This document shows positions 1 to 7,168 of a DNA stretch of 12,513 nucleotides, piece after piece. Where the stretch lies: contig WQUN01000110.1 in assembly GCA_009782085.1 (NCBI GenBank), forward strand, positions 1 through 12,513, given 5' to 3'. Position 1 is the stretch's first letter. Each line of letters starts with the position of its first letter. Position numbers and translations under genes: made by a program. The notes under the pieces were generated by a model. It had not been told where the DNA came from. It ran no database searches and was given only the letters and a program-made list of their open reading frames with translations. Origin of the DNA: Bacillota bacterium (GTDB lineage Bacteria; Bacillota; Clostridia; Lachnospirales; WQUN01).

Positions 1-99
1 CCGGATGCAGAAAACATTTGCCGACGACGAGCCGATTCGACGAACGCTTCAGCGGCGAATCGGCGACAGAGGAGGCTAATGTTTTCGCACTCCGGTATA
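1..99. repeat. Family A stem-loop repeat, copy 1 (left end cut by the window)
   Basis: This is an imperfect palindrome. The left arm (CCGG, TGC, AAAACATT, positions 1-18) pairs with the right arm (AATGTTTT, GCA, CCGGTATA, positions 78-99). The same arms recur at 11599-11667. Inside is a perfect 9-bp hairpin, GCCGATTCG (31-39) with CGAATCGGC (56-64), whose loop contains GAACGCTTCAGC and which is followed by GACAGA (65-70). The same inner hairpin, with different stem bases, recurs at 12450-12490 inside a different outer stem. The left TATA end lies outside the window. Confidence 0.8.
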
Positions 100-125
100 G
101 ATTCTTCGCTGCGCTCAGAATGACA
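99..125. repeat. Half copy of the family B palindrome
   Basis: AGATTCTTCGCTGCGCTCAG followed by AATGACA matches the right arm of the palindromes at 2321-2388 and 6665-6735. No left arm is present: the half copy abuts the right end of the family A element and shares the AG junction with it. The bases after it (AAAAAGGG) also resemble the flank of the 2321-2388 copy. Confidence 0.8.
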
Positions 126-128
126 AAA

Positions 129-132
129 AGGG
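129..132 (+). promoter_or_regulatory. Ribosome binding site deciding the argJ start
   Basis: AGGG at 129-132 touches the first in-frame ATG at 133, so it cannot serve that codon. It lies 9 bases before the ATG at 142, which is a normal spacing. I therefore place the argJ start at 142. Confidence 0.6.
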
Positions 133-141
133 ATGATCCAT

Positions 142-1350
142 ATGTATAACATCGCCTCTCCCAAGGGCTTCTCAGCCGCGGGCGCCCATGTGGGCATCAA
201 GAAGGCCAAGACCGACCTGACGCTTATCGCGTCGGAGGTTCCGGCGGCGGCCGCCGCCTGCTTCACGAAAAACATCGTAAAGGCCGCGCCCGTGGTCTAC
301 GACGAACGGATAATCAAAAACGGCGGCAAGGTCAGGGGCGTCGTCGTGAACAGCGGCAACGCCAACGCCTGCACGGGCGAACGCGGCATGGACGACGCGC
401 GGGCCATGGCCTCGGCCTTCGCCGGCCTGCTCGGCGCGAAGCCGGACGAAGTCTTTGTCTGTTCCACCGGCGTCATCGGCGCGCCGATGCCCATGGAAAA
501 GCTGGAAGCCGGGATCCCGCGCGTGTTCAAAATGCTGGGCTGCAGCGAGGCCCACGGCGTTTCGGCGGTTGAAGGCATAATGACCACGGACACATTCATG
601 AAAACCGCCGGCGCGACAGTCGCCGTGGGCGGCGCGGAGGTCAAAATCGCCGGCATGGCGAAGGGCTCCGGCATGATCCACCCCGACATGGCGACGATGC
701 TGGCCTTCGTGACGACAGACGCGGCGATCGCGGCCCCGCTTCTGCAAAAGGCGCTTTTTTCCGGCGTGGAGCGGACGTTCAACATGATCTCCGTGGACGG
801 CGACACGAGCACCAACGACACGATTTTGGTTCTGGCCAACGGCATGGCAAACAACCCGGAGATATGCGCGGAAGGCCCGGACTACGAGGCGTTCGCCGGG
901 GCGCTTGGGAAAGTCTGCGAAAGCCTCGCCGTGGACGTGGCGCGGGACGGCGAGGGCGCCACGAAGCTCTTTGAAGTCCGGCTCTCCGGCGCGGCGACCG
1001 AGGCGGACGCCCGTAAAATCGCGCGGGCGGTCACGTCGTCGAGCCTCGTGAAAGCCGCCGTCTTTGGAGCGGACGCCAACATGGGCAGGGCGCTTTGCGC
1101 GATGGGCTACAGCGGGGGGGAATTTGACCCGGACAGGGTGAGCATGAGCTTTTCGAGCGCCGCCGGAAGCGTGGACTGGATGAAAATGGGTAACGTCGTT
1201 CCTTTCGACGAGGCGCTGGCGAAAAAGGTCCTGAGCGAAAAGGAGATATACATGGACATAGACCTCGCCGGCGGGGAGTTTTCGGCCAAAGCCTGGGGCT
1301 GCGACCTGACGTATGACTATGTGAAAATAAACGGGGATTACCGGTCGTAA
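142..1350 (+). CDS. argJ: Bifunctional ornithine acetyltransferase / N-acetylglutamate synthase ArgJ
   Basis: ArgJ moves the acetyl group from N-acetylornithine to glutamate. Bifunctional members also acetylate glutamate with acetyl-CoA, starting the cyclic arginine pathway in the cytoplasm. From the start at 142 the protein has 402 residues, normal for the family. The precursor cleaves itself into two chains just before a Thr nucleophile. That site is visible as KGSGMIHPDMATMLAF, with the Thr codon at 694-696 (residue 185). Other family signatures are NSGNANACTG, CSTGVIGAPMPMEKL and the DGDTSTNDT segment. An in-frame ATG at 133 would add three residues but has no usable ribosome site. argB follows after 25 bases, so the two are probably co-transcribed. 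argC is not seen upstream in the window. Whether this ArgJ is mono- or bifunctional cannot be settled by eye. Confidence 0.96.
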   Translation: MYNIASPKGFSAAGAHVGIKKAKTDLTLIASEVPAAAAACFTKNIVKAAPVVYDERIIKNGGKVRGVVVNSGNANACTGERGMDDARAMASAFAGLLGAKPDEVFVCSTGVIGAPMPMEKLEAGIPRVFKMLGCSEAHGVSAVEGIMTTDTFMKTAGATVAVGGAEVKIAGMAKGSGMIHPDMATMLAFVTTDAAIAAPLLQKALFSGVERTFNMISVDGDTSTNDTILVLANGMANNPEICAEGPDYEAFAGALGKVCESLAVDVARDGEGATKLFEVRLSGAATEADARKIARAVTSSSLVKAAVFGADANMGRALCAMGYSGGEFDPDRVSMSFSSAAGSVDWMKMGNVVPFDEALAKKVLSEKEIYMDIDLAGGEFSAKAWGCDLTYDYVKINGDYRS

Positions 1351-1375
1351 GAATACGATAACAGGGGGACGTACA

Positions 1376-2236
1376 GTGCGCGAATCCATTGAAAAGGCGA
1401 AGATCCTGATCGAGGCCCTGCCTTACATCAAGGAGTTCAGCGGCATAACCGTGGTGATCAAGTACGGCGGGAGCGCGCTCATGAACGAGGAGGTCAAAAA
1501 GTCCGTCATAAAGGACATCGTTTTGATGAAGCTGGTCGGGTTCAAGCCGGTGGTCGTCCACGGCGGCGGCCCGGAGATCAGCGACGCCCTTAAGCGCCTC
1601 GGGGTCGAGAGCCGCTTCGTGAACGGGCTTCGGTACACGGACGGAAACGTCATGGAAGTGGCGGAAATGGTGCTCTCCGGGAAGATCAACAAGGAGATCG
1701 CGACGGCGCTGTCGATGCAGGGCATACTGGCCACCGGGATAAGCGGCAAGGACGGCCGCACGCTGAAAGCCCGCAGGATGACGGCGAACGGCGAGGACCT
1801 GGGCTTTGTCGGGGAAATCTGCGAGGTGGACACGACGCTTCTGCGGACGCTCATCGACAACGATTTCGTGCCGGTCGTGTCGCCCGTGGGCATGGACGAG
1901 AGCGGCCAGAGCTACAATATCAACGCGGACTACGCCGCGGTGGCCGTGGCAGGCGCGCTTAAGGCGGAAAAGCTGGTCTTTCTGACCGACGTCGAGGGGA
2001 TCATGCGAGACAAGGCGGACGCCTCCAGCGTTTTCTCCCGCGTGACCGTCGCGGAGATACGGCAGATGATCCAAAACGGCATAATCTCCGGCGGCATGAT
2101 CCCGAAGGTGGAGGGCTGCATAAGGGGGATTGAGGCCGGAGTTTCGCACGTGCACATATTGGACGGGCGGGTGGAGCACTGCCTGATCCTGGAGATATTT
2201 ACCAAAGAGGGTGTCGGGACGCTGATAGTGGCGTGA
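1376..2236 (+). CDS. argB: Acetylglutamate kinase ArgB
   Basis: ArgB phosphorylates N-acetylglutamate with ATP, the second step of arginine synthesis. The 286-residue protein starts with GTG at 1376, preceded by AGGGGG at 1363-1368. Amino-acid-kinase signatures are present: VVIKYGG with Lys29, the VVVHGGGPE glycine loop (61-67), GLRYTDG with Arg86, NINADYA with Asn181 and Asp185, FLTDVEG around Asp205, and Lys244 in GGMIPKVEG. An N-terminal helix of about 20 residues (KAKILIEALPYIKEF) precedes the first strand. In known kinases this extension goes with hexamer formation and feedback inhibition by arginine, so I infer an arginine-sensitive enzyme. The gene sits 25 bases after argJ. No argD or argF follows; a repeat-rich gap does. 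Confidence 0.97.
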   Translation: MRESIEKAKILIEALPYIKEFSGITVVIKYGGSALMNEEVKKSVIKDIVLMKLVGFKPVVVHGGGPEISDALKRLGVESRFVNGLRYTDGNVMEVAEMVLSGKINKEIATALSMQGILATGISGKDGRTLKARRMTANGEDLGFVGEICEVDTTLLRTLIDNDFVPVVSPVGMDESGQSYNINADYAAVAVAGALKAEKLVFLTDVEGIMRDKADASSVFSRVTVAEIRQMIQNGIISGGMIPKVEGCIRGIEAGVSHVHILDGRVEHCLILEIFTKEGVGTLIVA

Positions 2237-2309
2237 ACGGCGGCGCAGCGGCGAACTGACATTGGTATGACATTGGCCTGATTTTAGCATGACAGTTGCT
2301 TGTTGGCAA

Positions 2310-2388
2310 CCTCTATAAACTGTCATCCTGAGCGAAGCGAAGGATCTTGAATAGCCAAATAAGATTCTTCGCTACGCTCAGAATGACA
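2310..2388. repeat. Family B palindrome, full copy
   Basis: The left arm TGTCATCCTGAGCGAAGCGA (2321 onward) pairs with the right arm ending GCTCAGAATGACA at 2388, giving about 29-bp arms with a few mismatches. The left flank CCTCTATAAAC (2310-2320) and the loop also match the copy at 6654-6735, so the repeated unit is about 80 bp and larger than the palindrome alone. Confidence 0.9.
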
Positions 2389-2534
2389 AAAAAGGGGTTT
2401 ATAAAGGTTGTCTGTTATCGGAAAGTAAACGATATGATCCGCATATAATGGTACGGTTGATTAGGACAAACGCATGAATGAAATTCCGCGCAGCACGATT
2501 TTATTCCGGTATAATACAAGTATTGCCGTTTCAT

Positions 2535-2562
2535 AGGGACGACCGCCCCCGGCCGTCCGCCG
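2535..2562. repeat. Family C hairpin, degenerate copy
   Basis: TAGGGACGACCGCCCCCGGC followed by CGTCCGCC resembles the hairpin at 11894-11920. The stem GGACG-CC/GG-CGTCC contains one A/C mismatch. It lies about 40 bases upstream of the ddl start. Confidence 0.6.
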
Positions 2563-2599
2563 TATTTACAATTCGACATTTCGGAAAGCGGGCGAATCC

Positions 2600-3553
2600 A
2601 TGGAAGCTCCAAAGAAGCTGAAAGTCGCGGTCATCTACGGCGGAGAGGCGGAGCGGGAAGTCTCGATCATGTCCTCGAAGGAGATCCTGAAGAGCCTCGA
2701 CAGGCGTAAGTACGACTGCGCGCCGATCGAGATCCCGGCCGGCGGCGGAGCGGCGTGGGTCGGCGAGCTTATGGCGGCCGCGCCGGACGTGGTTTTGCTC
2801 GGCCTGCACGGCGGCATAGGCGAGGACGGCTCGCTGCAGGGGCTTCTGGAGTGCCTGCGGATACCGTATGTCGGAAGCAAGGTGCAGGGCAGCGCCATCG
2901 GCCTGGACAAGGCCATGAGCAAGCTCATCATGCGCGCGCGGCATATACCCGTGGCCGACGACGTTTTTATCAAAAAGGGCGAGGATTTCGCGCGGTTCCG
3001 CGAGGAGATCGCCAGGCTGGGCCTCCCTCTGGTCGTCAAGCCGAACCGCTTCGGCTCCAGCATAGGCGTCAGCATCGTGCGGGACCCGGCGGAGCTGGAC
3101 GCGGCGGCCGCGAGGGTGCGGGCCCTGGACGACGACATCCTGATAGAGAAATACCTCCGGGGTCAGGAGGTGACATGCGGCGTGCTGGAGACGCCGGAAG
3201 GGCTCGAGGTGCTGACGGTGCTGGACATAGACGCGGACTCCGGCGACGCCTTTTACGACTACCACGCGAAGTATTTCAACGAGATGACGAAGATCGAGTT
3301 CTCGTCCCAGCCGGACTTTGTGCAGACTATGATCCAGGAGATAGCCAAGGACGTTTTCAGGGCGCTGAACTGCTCCGGATACGGGCGGGTGGACATGATC
3401 GTCAGCGAGGAACAGGTCTATGTCCTGGAGATCAACACCTTGCCCGGCCTGACGTCGCACAGCCTCATCCCCAAGGCGGCGCGGGGCAAGGGGCTGGATT
3501 TCCCGGCGTTTCTGGACAGGCTGATCGAGTTTGAGGTAAATGGGCGGAAATAA
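2600..3553 (+). CDS. ddl: D-alanine--D-alanine ligase
   Basis: Ddl joins two D-alanines using ATP, making the dipeptide that ends the peptidoglycan precursor. The 317-residue protein shows the ATP-grasp layout. N-terminal features are VIYGGEAEREVS (Glu20, Ser22) and GLHGGIGEDG (68-77). The ATP-binding lid VVKPNRFGSSIG (146-157) holds the catalytic-type Ser. The omega-loop segment FYDYHAKY (218-225) carries the Tyr expected of D-Ala enzymes; D-lactate ligases usually have Phe there. The metal site is GRVD (Asp265) and VLEINTLPGLT (Glu277, Asn279). The start ATG has only a weak site (GGAAAG, 2583-2588), suggesting modest translation or leader effects. The gene is flanked by a repeat-rich gap and a terminator, so it looks monocistronic. 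The function is secure; a specific Ddl subtype is not assigned. Confidence 0.95.
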   Translation: MEAPKKLKVAVIYGGEAEREVSIMSSKEILKSLDRRKYDCAPIEIPAGGGAAWVGELMAAAPDVVLLGLHGGIGEDGSLQGLLECLRIPYVGSKVQGSAIGLDKAMSKLIMRARHIPVADDVFIKKGEDFARFREEIARLGLPLVVKPNRFGSSIGVSIVRDPAELDAAAARVRALDDDILIEKYLRGQEVTCGVLETPEGLEVLTVLDIDADSGDAFYDYHAKYFNEMTKIEFSSQPDFVQTMIQEIAKDVFRALNCSGYGRVDMIVSEEQVYVLEINTLPGLTSHSLIPKAARGKGLDFPAFLDRLIEFEVNGRK

Positions 3554-3615
3554 GAAAGACCGCCTACCAATGCCAAGACGTGAAATATGTCGCATAATGG
3601 AACTAAAAAAAATTC

Positions 3616-3652
3616 AGACTTCCATATTTTGGCAAATATCGAAGTCTTTTTT
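3616..3652 (+). terminator. Intrinsic terminator of ddl
   Basis: The stem is AGACTTC (3616-3622) and ATATTT (3624-3629) with AAATAT (3634-3639) and GAAGTCT (3641-3647). It has one C/C mismatch, a TGGC loop, and a run of six T ending at 3652. An eight-A run lies just upstream, so it could also stop transcription from the other side. Confidence 0.88.
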
Positions 3653-3661
3653 ATTTATAAT
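3629..3661 (+). promoter_or_regulatory. Candidate wide-spaced spoIIE promoter
   Basis: TTGGCA (3629-3634) and TATAAT (3656-3661) are separated by 21 bases. In Bacillus subtilis, spoIIE and spoIIG are known for sigma-A promoters with an over-long spacer that need Spo0A~P. A Spo0A-box-like TATCGAA (consensus TGNCGAA, one mismatch) lies at 3637-3643. The -35 overlaps the ddl terminator loop and the area is AT-rich, so chance is possible. Confidence 0.4.
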
Positions 3662-3754
3662 ACACTGGATAGGCTCGATCTACACTGGACAGGCCCGATC
3701 CGAATGACAGGCCAGATCCAAATGACAGTCTCTATCCGAAGGACAAGCTCTATT
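3661..3754. repeat. Short degenerate tandem repeats in the spoIIE leader
   Basis: There are two 20-base units (TACACTGGATAGGCTCGATC and a copy with two changes), then three 18-base units of the form CRAAKGACARNCYNNATY ending at 3754. They fill the space between the candidate promoter and the spoIIE ribosome site. No stable hairpin is evident. Confidence 0.65.
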
Positions 3755-3768
3755 CGAAAGGTGAAGCC

Positions 3769-6150
3769 ATGAACCACATCTTGGAAAAGGCGCGGGGCGC
3801 GCGCCTGTTTGTCCCGGGGAGCGAGTTCGCGCAGATCGCGGTCAGCTGCCTGGGCTTCTTTATCGGCCGGGCGGTGATCATGAAGACGCTGAACCCGGTG
3901 GCCGTGGGTATGCTGGCCACCTTGCTCGGCACGGGGGGCTCCTTTTACGCCGCCGCTTTGTTCACCGCGGCGGGGCTGTTCACGAAGCTGAAGGGCTTCT
4001 ATCTCCTGCGCTACGTTTTGTGCATTGGCATACTCTGCGCGGCCAACTTCGTCCTCAGGCGGTGGCTTGAGAAGAGGAAAAACGCCTACCTGAAAGAGCT
4101 GTCCCAGGGCGCGGCGGGCGCGGCGAGCCTTCTGGCGGCGGGGCTGTTCTCGGCCTGGCTGGACTCGGGGAATACATATCTCGCGCTCGTGACCGCGCTG
4201 GAGAGCGTTCTGGTCTTTTCCGCGGTCTTCGTGCTGAAAAAGGCGACCGGCGTTTTGTACGGCAAGTTCAGAAAGACGCGGATACTCCGGCAGGACGAGA
4301 TGATAAGCCTGGCCGTGGCAGTCGGCGCACTGATCGCCGGCGCGTCCGACATATACGTCGGCGGCGTGTCCCTCCGGTACTTCCTCTGCATCTTCTTCAC
4401 CGTGACGATAGCCTACAAGGGCGGCGCGGCCATCGGCGGCGTCGGCGGGCTGCTGATCGGGTTCATGCTGTACGTCTGCGGTTATTGGGACATATCCATG
4501 GGCGTGGTTTTCGCGGGAGCCGGGATCGGCGGCGGCGTCCCGCGCAAATTCGGGAAGCTAGCCTGCCTGGCCTGCGCGCTGGTTATGGGAACGGCGTGCG
4601 TGTTCTACCTGGAGCGGCCGCTGGCGGGGTTCGAGGCGCTGTACTCCGCGATATTCGCGGGGCTTCTGTTTTTTCTGATCCCGCAGGATTTCAGCTTCCA
4701 GGCTGCGTCCTATATGCACCCCTCCTTTGACAACAGCGGCGCGTACATGGAGAAGATCAAGGACACGGCGGTGTACAAGCTGACGCGGTTCGCCGAGGCT
4801 TTCGACAGGCTGGCGTCGGCATTCGACGGGCTGGCGGAGAGAAAGAGCGGCTTCACCAAAAACGACATACCGGCTTTGATAGACGACATAGCGGCAAAGG
4901 CCTGCGAGAACTGCCCCAAGCGCCGTTTTTGCTGGGATGAGAATTTTTATTTTACATATCAGAACGTGTTCGGTATCTTGAACGGCTGCGACAAGAATAA
5001 AAAGATCGAGGCGGCCGACCTCGGCGCGGAATTCCGGGAGCTGTGCGCGGACGCCGGCGGCTTTGCCGACCGCGCCCAGCGGGTCTACGAGACGTACCGG
5101 GCGAACCGGAACTGGAACCTGCGCATTTTGGAGAGCCGCGAGCTCGTCGGGCAGCAGCTTTCCGGCGTTTCGGGGATAATCAGGCGGCTGGCCGAGGAGA
5201 TCGACGTGTCGCTCAAATTTCACGAGGAACTGGAGGAGGAAATCATGCGGGAGCTGGCCGAACAGAAGATCGAGGCGGACAACGTGGTCGTGGTGGAGGA
5301 CGGGAACGGGCGCTACGAGGTGGACATATCCCACAGGCCCTATTACGAGAAAAAGCCGTGGAACAAGACCATCGGTGACATACTGGCAAGGGTGCTGAAG
5401 AAAAAGATGAGGCTGGAGGACGAGGCTCCCGTGTTCTCGAACGCGGGCAGCCGCGGCAGGTACAACTCGCGGTTCATCGAGGAGAAAAAGCTCTGCGTCA
5501 ACAGCGGGACGTCCAGGCTCTCCAAATCCAAAGACGGGGTCTCCGGCGACACATATTCGTTCATGGAGCTGAAAAACGGCCAGTGTATGCTGACGCTGTC
5601 CGACGGTATGGGCACCGGCCGGGAGGCCAAGGAGGAGAGCGCCGCGACGGTGGAGCTTCTGGAGGACTTCGTGGAATCCGGCTTCGAGAAGGACCTGGCG
5701 GTCAGGATCATCAACTCAGCGCTGGTCCTGAAGGGCACGGACGAGTCGTTCTCGACCTTGGACGTGTGCTGCGTGGACCTGTACACCGGCGACGCGGAGT
5801 TCATCAAGATCGGCGCGGCGTCCACGTTTTTGCGCCGGGACGGCAAGGTCAGCGTCATCAGGTCGTCCTCTCTGCCGATGGGCCTGATGTCCGACCTGGA
5901 CGTGGAGGTGTCGAAGGAGAAGCTGCGCCACGGGGACGTGGTGCTGATGGTCACGGACGGGGTGCTGGACGCGGACGCCTCGAAGGAGGACAAGGAGGAG
6001 TGGATAAGCAAAGCCCTCCGGGACTGCAAGTACATAAACCCGCAGGACATTGCGGACATGGTCATGTTGGAGGCGAAGAGGCTCTCCGACGGCAATGTGG
6101 GGGACGACATGACGGTGCTGGCGGCCAGGTTCTGGGAGAACAAGTATTAG
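3769..6150 (+). CDS. spoIIE: Stage II sporulation protein E, membrane PP2C-type phosphatase
   Basis: SpoIIE sits at the asymmetric septum and dephosphorylates SpoIIAA, which frees sigma-F in the forespore. It also interacts with FtsZ. The 793-residue protein is close to the usual 800-830. Residues about 20-305 form a series of hydrophobic membrane segments. A central soluble regulatory region follows, with a cysteine cluster C379-x2-C382-x5-C388-W that is typical, as I recall, of clostridial members. The C-terminal PP2C domain shows its metal-binding motifs: LSDGMGTG (Asp612), VTDGVLDA (Asp730) and DDMTVLA (Asp779, Asp780). A ribosome site AAAGGTG (3757-3763) supports ATG 3769. Sigma-A transcription under Spo0A control is expected from the family, and a matching wide-spaced promoter candidate lies upstream. 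No terminator is obvious downstream. Confidence 0.97.
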   Translation: MNHILEKARGARLFVPGSEFAQIAVSCLGFFIGRAVIMKTLNPVAVGMLATLLGTGGSFYAAALFTAAGLFTKLKGFYLLRYVLCIGILCAANFVLRRWLEKRKNAYLKELSQGAAGAASLLAAGLFSAWLDSGNTYLALVTALESVLVFSAVFVLKKATGVLYGKFRKTRILRQDEMISLAVAVGALIAGASDIYVGGVSLRYFLCIFFTVTIAYKGGAAIGGVGGLLIGFMLYVCGYWDISMGVVFAGAGIGGGVPRKFGKLACLACALVMGTACVFYLERPLAGFEALYSAIFAGLLFFLIPQDFSFQAASYMHPSFDNSGAYMEKIKDTAVYKLTRFAEAFDRLASAFDGLAERKSGFTKNDIPALIDDIAAKACENCPKRRFCWDENFYFTYQNVFGILNGCDKNKKIEAADLGAEFRELCADAGGFADRAQRVYETYRANRNWNLRILESRELVGQQLSGVSGIIRRLAEEIDVSLKFHEELEEEIMRELAEQKIEADNVVVVEDGNGRYEVDISHRPYYEKKPWNKTIGDILARVLKKKMRLEDEAPVFSNAGSRGRYNSRFIEEKKLCVNSGTSRLSKSKDGVSGDTYSFMELKNGQCMLTLSDGMGTGREAKEESAATVELLEDFVESGFEKDLAVRIINSALVLKGTDESFSTLDVCCVDLYTGDAEFIKIGAASTFLRRDGKVSVIRSSSLPMGLMSDLDVEVSKEKLRHGDVVLMVTDGVLDADASKEDKEEWISKALRDCKYINPQDIADMVMLEAKRLSDGNVGDDMTVLAARFWENKY

Positions 6151-6209
6151 GTATATATTGCATAAAATACCACAGGAAATGTTGCAAAAAACTGGCATTT
6201 GGCTGGCTC

Positions 6210-6238
6210 TTGACTAAACAGGCAAAATAATGTACAAT
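6210..6238 (+). promoter_or_regulatory. Sigma-A-type promoter for the first small membrane protein
   Basis: TTGACT (6210-6215), a 17-base spacer and TACAAT (6233-6238) are each one base from consensus. The expected start is near 6245, giving a leader of about 60 bases before ATG 6304. The small gene is therefore probably transcribed separately from spoIIE. Confidence 0.75.
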
Positions 6239-6303
6239 AATTTAAGGCGATTTTAGCCGAAAATCAGTACATAGAAACAATAGCCCGTACATAGGAGGCA
6301 GAC

Positions 6304-6630
6304 ATGGCGTCGGAAAGGGTCATCGTGGTCAAGGGAGACCAGTCGAAGTGGTTTGAGCAGGCCATTTTCATCGTGAAAAGGAATATCCCCCAGGCGCGCG
6401 TCCCGGTGGACTTTGTCGAGGAGGCGGAGCGGATAATCGACGGCTATCTGAAGGGAACAAAGGGACTTATGAGTCCCGGGCCCCAGGTGAAGACGCCGGA
6501 GACGCCGGAGACTTTGCCGCCGCCGCAAGTAAAAATAACCGTCCCGCGAAGCTCGCGCGCGCTGAACGCCGTCACGCTGGCCGGCGTGCTGATTCTGACT
6601 GTGCTGGTGTGGTTCGCGTTTAAGGGATAG
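6304..6630 (+). CDS. Small C-terminally anchored membrane protein, unknown function (paralogue 1)
   Basis: I do not recognise a characterised family, although similar short proteins occur in Clostridia as far as I recall. The 108 residues divide into three parts. A conserved N-terminal domain of about 49 residues includes ERVIVVKG, WFEQAIFIVK and VPVDFVEEAERIIDGYL. A Pro-rich linker (about 55-80) contains TPETPETLPPPQ. A single hydrophobic segment near the C-terminus (about 88-106, LAGVLILTVLVWFAF) ends in a Lys. This predicts a tail-anchored protein with the N-domain in the cytoplasm. A strong AGGAGG (6293-6298) sits 5 bases before ATG. The neighbour at 6848 is a close paralogue of the N-domain. 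Proximity to spoIIE hints at a sporulation link, but that is only a guess. Confidence 0.82.
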   Translation: MASERVIVVKGDQSKWFEQAIFIVKRNIPQARVPVDFVEEAERIIDGYLKGTKGLMSPGPQVKTPETPETLPPPQVKITVPRSSRALNAVTLAGVLILTVLVWFAFKG

Positions 6631-6653
6631 CGCGCCGTTTCGTCTTAGGTCAG

Positions 6654-6735
6654 CCTCTATAAACTGTCATCCTGAGCGAAGCGAAGGATCTTAAATAGTC
6701 AAAACATAAGATCCTTCGCTGCGCTCAGGATGACA
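6654..6735. repeat. Family B palindrome, full copy
   Basis: The 29-base arms at 6665-6693 and 6707-6735 (TGTCATCCTGAGCGAAGCGA onward) pair with one mismatch across a 13-base loop. The flank CCTCTATAAAC (6654-6664) matches the copy at 2310. It separates the two paralogous small genes and could form a strong RNA hairpin in read-through transcripts, but no T-run follows. Confidence 0.92.
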
Positions 6736-6748
6736 CGCGATCCTTTAT

Positions 6749-6776
6749 TTGTCAAACTGTATAAAACTGGTAAATT
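6749..6776 (+). promoter_or_regulatory. Weak promoter candidate for the second small membrane protein
   Basis: TTGTCA (6749-6754), a 16-base spacer and TAAATT (6771-6776) lie about 70 bases before ATG 6848. The match is moderate and the region is AT-rich. Read-through from the promoter at 6210 is an alternative. Confidence 0.35.
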
Positions 6777-6847
6777 CAGGCAAGGATTCCTTTGTCCGGG
6801 GCTAAAACAAATATACATACCGCGCCCGGGCAAAGGAGGCTGCCGGA

Positions 6848-7135
6848 ATGGCGTCGGAAAGGGTTATCCTGATCAAGGGCGGCCAGTCGAACTGGTTTGA
6901 GCAGGCCATATTCATCGTGAAAAAGAATATCCCCCAGGCGTGCGTCCCGGTGGACTTTGTCGCGGAGGCGGAGCGGATAATCGACGGCTATCTGTCGCAG
7001 GCCTCCGCCCAAAAGCAAACCGGGCCCGCCCCCAAAGCCCTTGCGCCGCGGGGGAGGCGGGCGCTCCGCGCCGCGCTGATTTTGGGTGCGCTGGTTCTGG
7101 CTGGGCTGGTATGGCTGGCGATAAAGGGATTATAA
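6848..7135 (+). CDS. Small C-terminally anchored membrane protein, unknown function (paralogue 2)
   Basis: This 95-residue paralogue shares the first 49 residues of the protein at 6304 except for seven substitutions, and about 93% of the DNA in that part. The segments ERVILIKG, WFEQAIFIVKKNIPQ and VPVDFVAEAERIIDGYL are the landmarks. The linker (about 50-72) is unrelated in sequence and basic rather than Pro/Glu-rich. A hydrophobic segment (about 74-92, LILGALVLAGLVWLAI) ends the protein with KGL, so it is again probably tail-anchored. AAAGGAGG (6832-6839) lies 8 bases before ATG, an excellent site. It converges on the SEC-C gene with only 33 bases between stops and no visible terminator. Function is unknown. 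Confidence 0.82.
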   Translation: MASERVILIKGGQSNWFEQAIFIVKKNIPQACVPVDFVAEAERIIDGYLSQASAQKQTGPAPKALAPRGRRALRAALILGALVLAGLVWLAIKGL

Positions 7136-7168
7136 CAAGGAACTTATGACACAGTACCCAAAACGCGG

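Larger units (their letters stand above)
2237..2599. other. Gene-free stretch between argB and ddl
   Basis: No credible gene is seen here. The stretch holds a short GTTGC/GCAAC stem (about 2296-2310) without a T-run, a complete family B palindrome, and a degenerate family C hairpin. Two TATAAT hexamers (2444-2449 and 2510-2515) could be -10 boxes for ddl, but neither has a recognisable -35 box at 16-19 bases. The ddl promoter is therefore unassigned. Confidence 0.6.

Noticed and set aside
3587..3772. A 61-codon open frame before spoIIE
   Set aside because: It spans the ddl terminator and the tandem repeats, has no ribosome site, and its repeats are a by-product of the DNA repeats.
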